Under the pieces are notes generated by a model, which did no database searches, was not told where the DNA came from, and saw only the letters and a program-made list of their open reading frames with translations. From Clostridia bacterium (GTDB lineage Bacteria; Bacillota; Clostridia; TANB77; CAG-465): a DNA stretch of 64,000 nucleotides. The stretch is from positions 89,764 to 153,763 of the forward strand of contig CAAHEI010000074.1 of assembly GCA_900772475.1 (NCBI GenBank), in the 5' to 3' direction. A program made the position numbers and the translations under genes. Every line of letters starts with the position of its first letter. Position 1 is the first letter of the stretch. Of the stretch, positions 63,267-64,000 are shown piece after piece.

Positions 63267-63857
63267 ATGGATGAAACATTATTCAATACATTATTTGATC
63301 GTAAAATTCACAACTGTGACTACTTAAGGGGCCGAGTAGCTTGCTGTATAAAACCCCTTTCAGATAAAATGGAAGAAAATCTAAGTGACGGTTATGTGCG
63401 GTCTTTTTACAAAGCCACAATATCATACAATCAAGATTTAGTAAATCATTTTGGATTAGACTTTCTCAAACAGACAAAAGATGACTTTATAAACTTTAGG
63501 GATCATCTATTTGAATTATTTAATTCAAATAATATTTATATAGCAAGTAAAACTGATTATTCTACATACATGTCATCATATTATAAATTTGCCGAATATG
63601 TAGGATACTCTGACAGAAGTAGAATGCTCAAAAGATTTTTCAATTTCAAAGTAATAACTAATAACTTTAAAGAAGAAAAAATAACTATAAAGTATTTTAG
63701 AAATGAAATACTTAATCAGGCCATATTTTTTGATGATGTAGTAAAAAAAATATTTCCTGCACGTACAGAAGATCTATGTATATATTATTTTGTATATGAT
63801 ATAAGGGCTTCAGAAAATGCAAGAAAACTAACCCATCAAAAGAAAAAATACTCATAA
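63267..63857 (+). CDS. Protein of unknown function
   Basis: AAGGAGG lies ahead of the start; an ATG four bases after it would stop at once (ATG TAT GGA TGA), so 63267 is chosen. The 196-residue product is predicted helical and rich in aromatic and basic residues (SFYKATISYNQDLVNHFGLD, YMSSYYKFAEYVGYSD), with Cys near the N-terminus (HNCDYLRGRVACCIKP). No signal, membrane segment or known motif is seen. A terminator follows, then a transposon gene fragment. Confidence 0.65.
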   Translation: MDETLFNTLFDRKIHNCDYLRGRVACCIKPLSDKMEENLSDGYVRSFYKATISYNQDLVNHFGLDFLKQTKDDFINFRDHLFELFNSNNIYIASKTDYSTYMSSYYKFAEYVGYSDRSRMLKRFFNFKVITNNFKEEKITIKYFRNEILNQAIFFDDVVKKIFPARTEDLCIYYFVYDIRASENARKLTHQKKKYS

Positions 63858-63887
63858 ACCAGGTAAATTTACCTGGTTTGTCTTTTT
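63856..63887 (+). terminator. Terminator after the unknown gene
   Basis: AAACCAGGTAAA (63856-63867) pairs with TTTACCTGGTTT (63868-63879), followed by GTCTTTTTA. Confidence 0.8.
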
Positions 63888-63895
63888 ATATAATA

Positions 63896-64000
63896 GGGAA
63901 GTCATATTATATAAAAGAAAATTATAATAAAAAGAGAAGAATAAGTAGAGGAATATTTGTAACAAATAGAGGAATAAAAATAAATGCAGATATAAACGGA
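63896..64000 (+). pseudogene. Truncated TnpB (IS200/IS605 OrfB) C-terminal fragment, continues past the window
   Basis: An open frame to the window edge reads KSYYIKENYNKKRRISRGIF and then VTNRGIKINADING. The INADxNGA string is the third RuvC motif and C-terminal end of TnpB proteins. There is no start codon or upstream TnpB sequence: a terminator and an unrelated gene lie immediately before. So the 5' part of the transposon gene is missing. What follows the window edge cannot be seen. Confidence 0.6.

Noticed and set aside
1..64000. CRISPR array, tRNA or rRNA genes
   Set aside because: No regularly spaced short repeats with spacers, no cloverleaf-like sequences and no rRNA segments were noticed in either strand.

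Overview
This is a chromosomal stretch from a very AT-rich Bacillota bacterium, most likely one of the uncultured low-GC, gut-type Clostridia. The evidence is near-consensus TTGACA/TATAAT promoters with a TG just before the -10, strong AAGGAGG ribosome binding sites with frequent TTG and GTG starts, intrinsic terminators after most units, and a Gram-positive gene set (whiA, SpoVB-type flippase, yneA-like LysM protein, DUF421/DUF4363 pair). TGA is used as a stop, so the code is standard. No rRNA, tRNA or CRISPR array was found. Exact taxonomy is inference.

Layout. 0-3 kb: end of prmC, whiA, a membrane-anchored protein and a ferritin-like protein. 3-11.3 kb: SpoVB-type flippase, a structured non-coding stretch, hemW, polA, a lytic transglycosylase, a membrane protein and yebC. 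11.3-14.8 kb: an accessory island with a nuclease-fold protein lacking its catalytic residues, a leucine-rich-repeat gene broken by a 17-nt deletion, and two small unknown genes. 15-20 kb: tyrosine recombinase, processive glycosyltransferase, an SOS-box-controlled YneA-like protein, yigZ and a possible double-PIN protein. 20-24.8 kb: tig-clpP-clpX, a protein with two alpha-CTD-like HhH domains, and a membrane protein. 25-32.8 kb: a cyclic beta-1,2-glucan synthase split into two coupled genes.

32.8-34.2 kb holds no long gene but contains the most unusual part of the window: a compact minus-strand unit with a consensus promoter, two tandem copies of a pair of 10- and 11-codon ORFs, each with its own Shine-Dalgarno sequence, and a terminator. 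Just upstream is a separate 53-aa gene with its own promoter. 34.2-43.5 kb: typA, plsC, cmk, a DUF4364 gene, serS, ysxC and dapA, interrupted by a tandem segmental duplication that left a ysxC remnant and two paralogous genes. 43.5-51.5 kb: membrane proteins, a U32 peptidase, rlmB, a 30-aa small-protein unit, lepA and a free-standing Smr protein. 51.5-64 kb: fba, a charged coiled-coil gene with a probable homopolymer frameshift, exoA, rnhB, rsmI, an RNA methyltransferase, two RluA-type synthases, a group II intron 3'-end relic, a CNNM/CBS protein, a HAD protein, prfB without its programmed frameshift, rpmF, an unknown gene, and the truncated end of a TnpB gene running off the window.

Most identified genes serve translation and RNA modification (prmC, prfB, serS, lepA, typA, ysxC, rlmB, rsmI, RluA-family enzymes, rpmF), protein quality control (tig, clpP, clpX), DNA repair and division control (polA, exoA, rnhB, YneA-like) and envelope building (flippase, glycosyltransferase, plsC, glucan synthase, transglycosylase, dapA).
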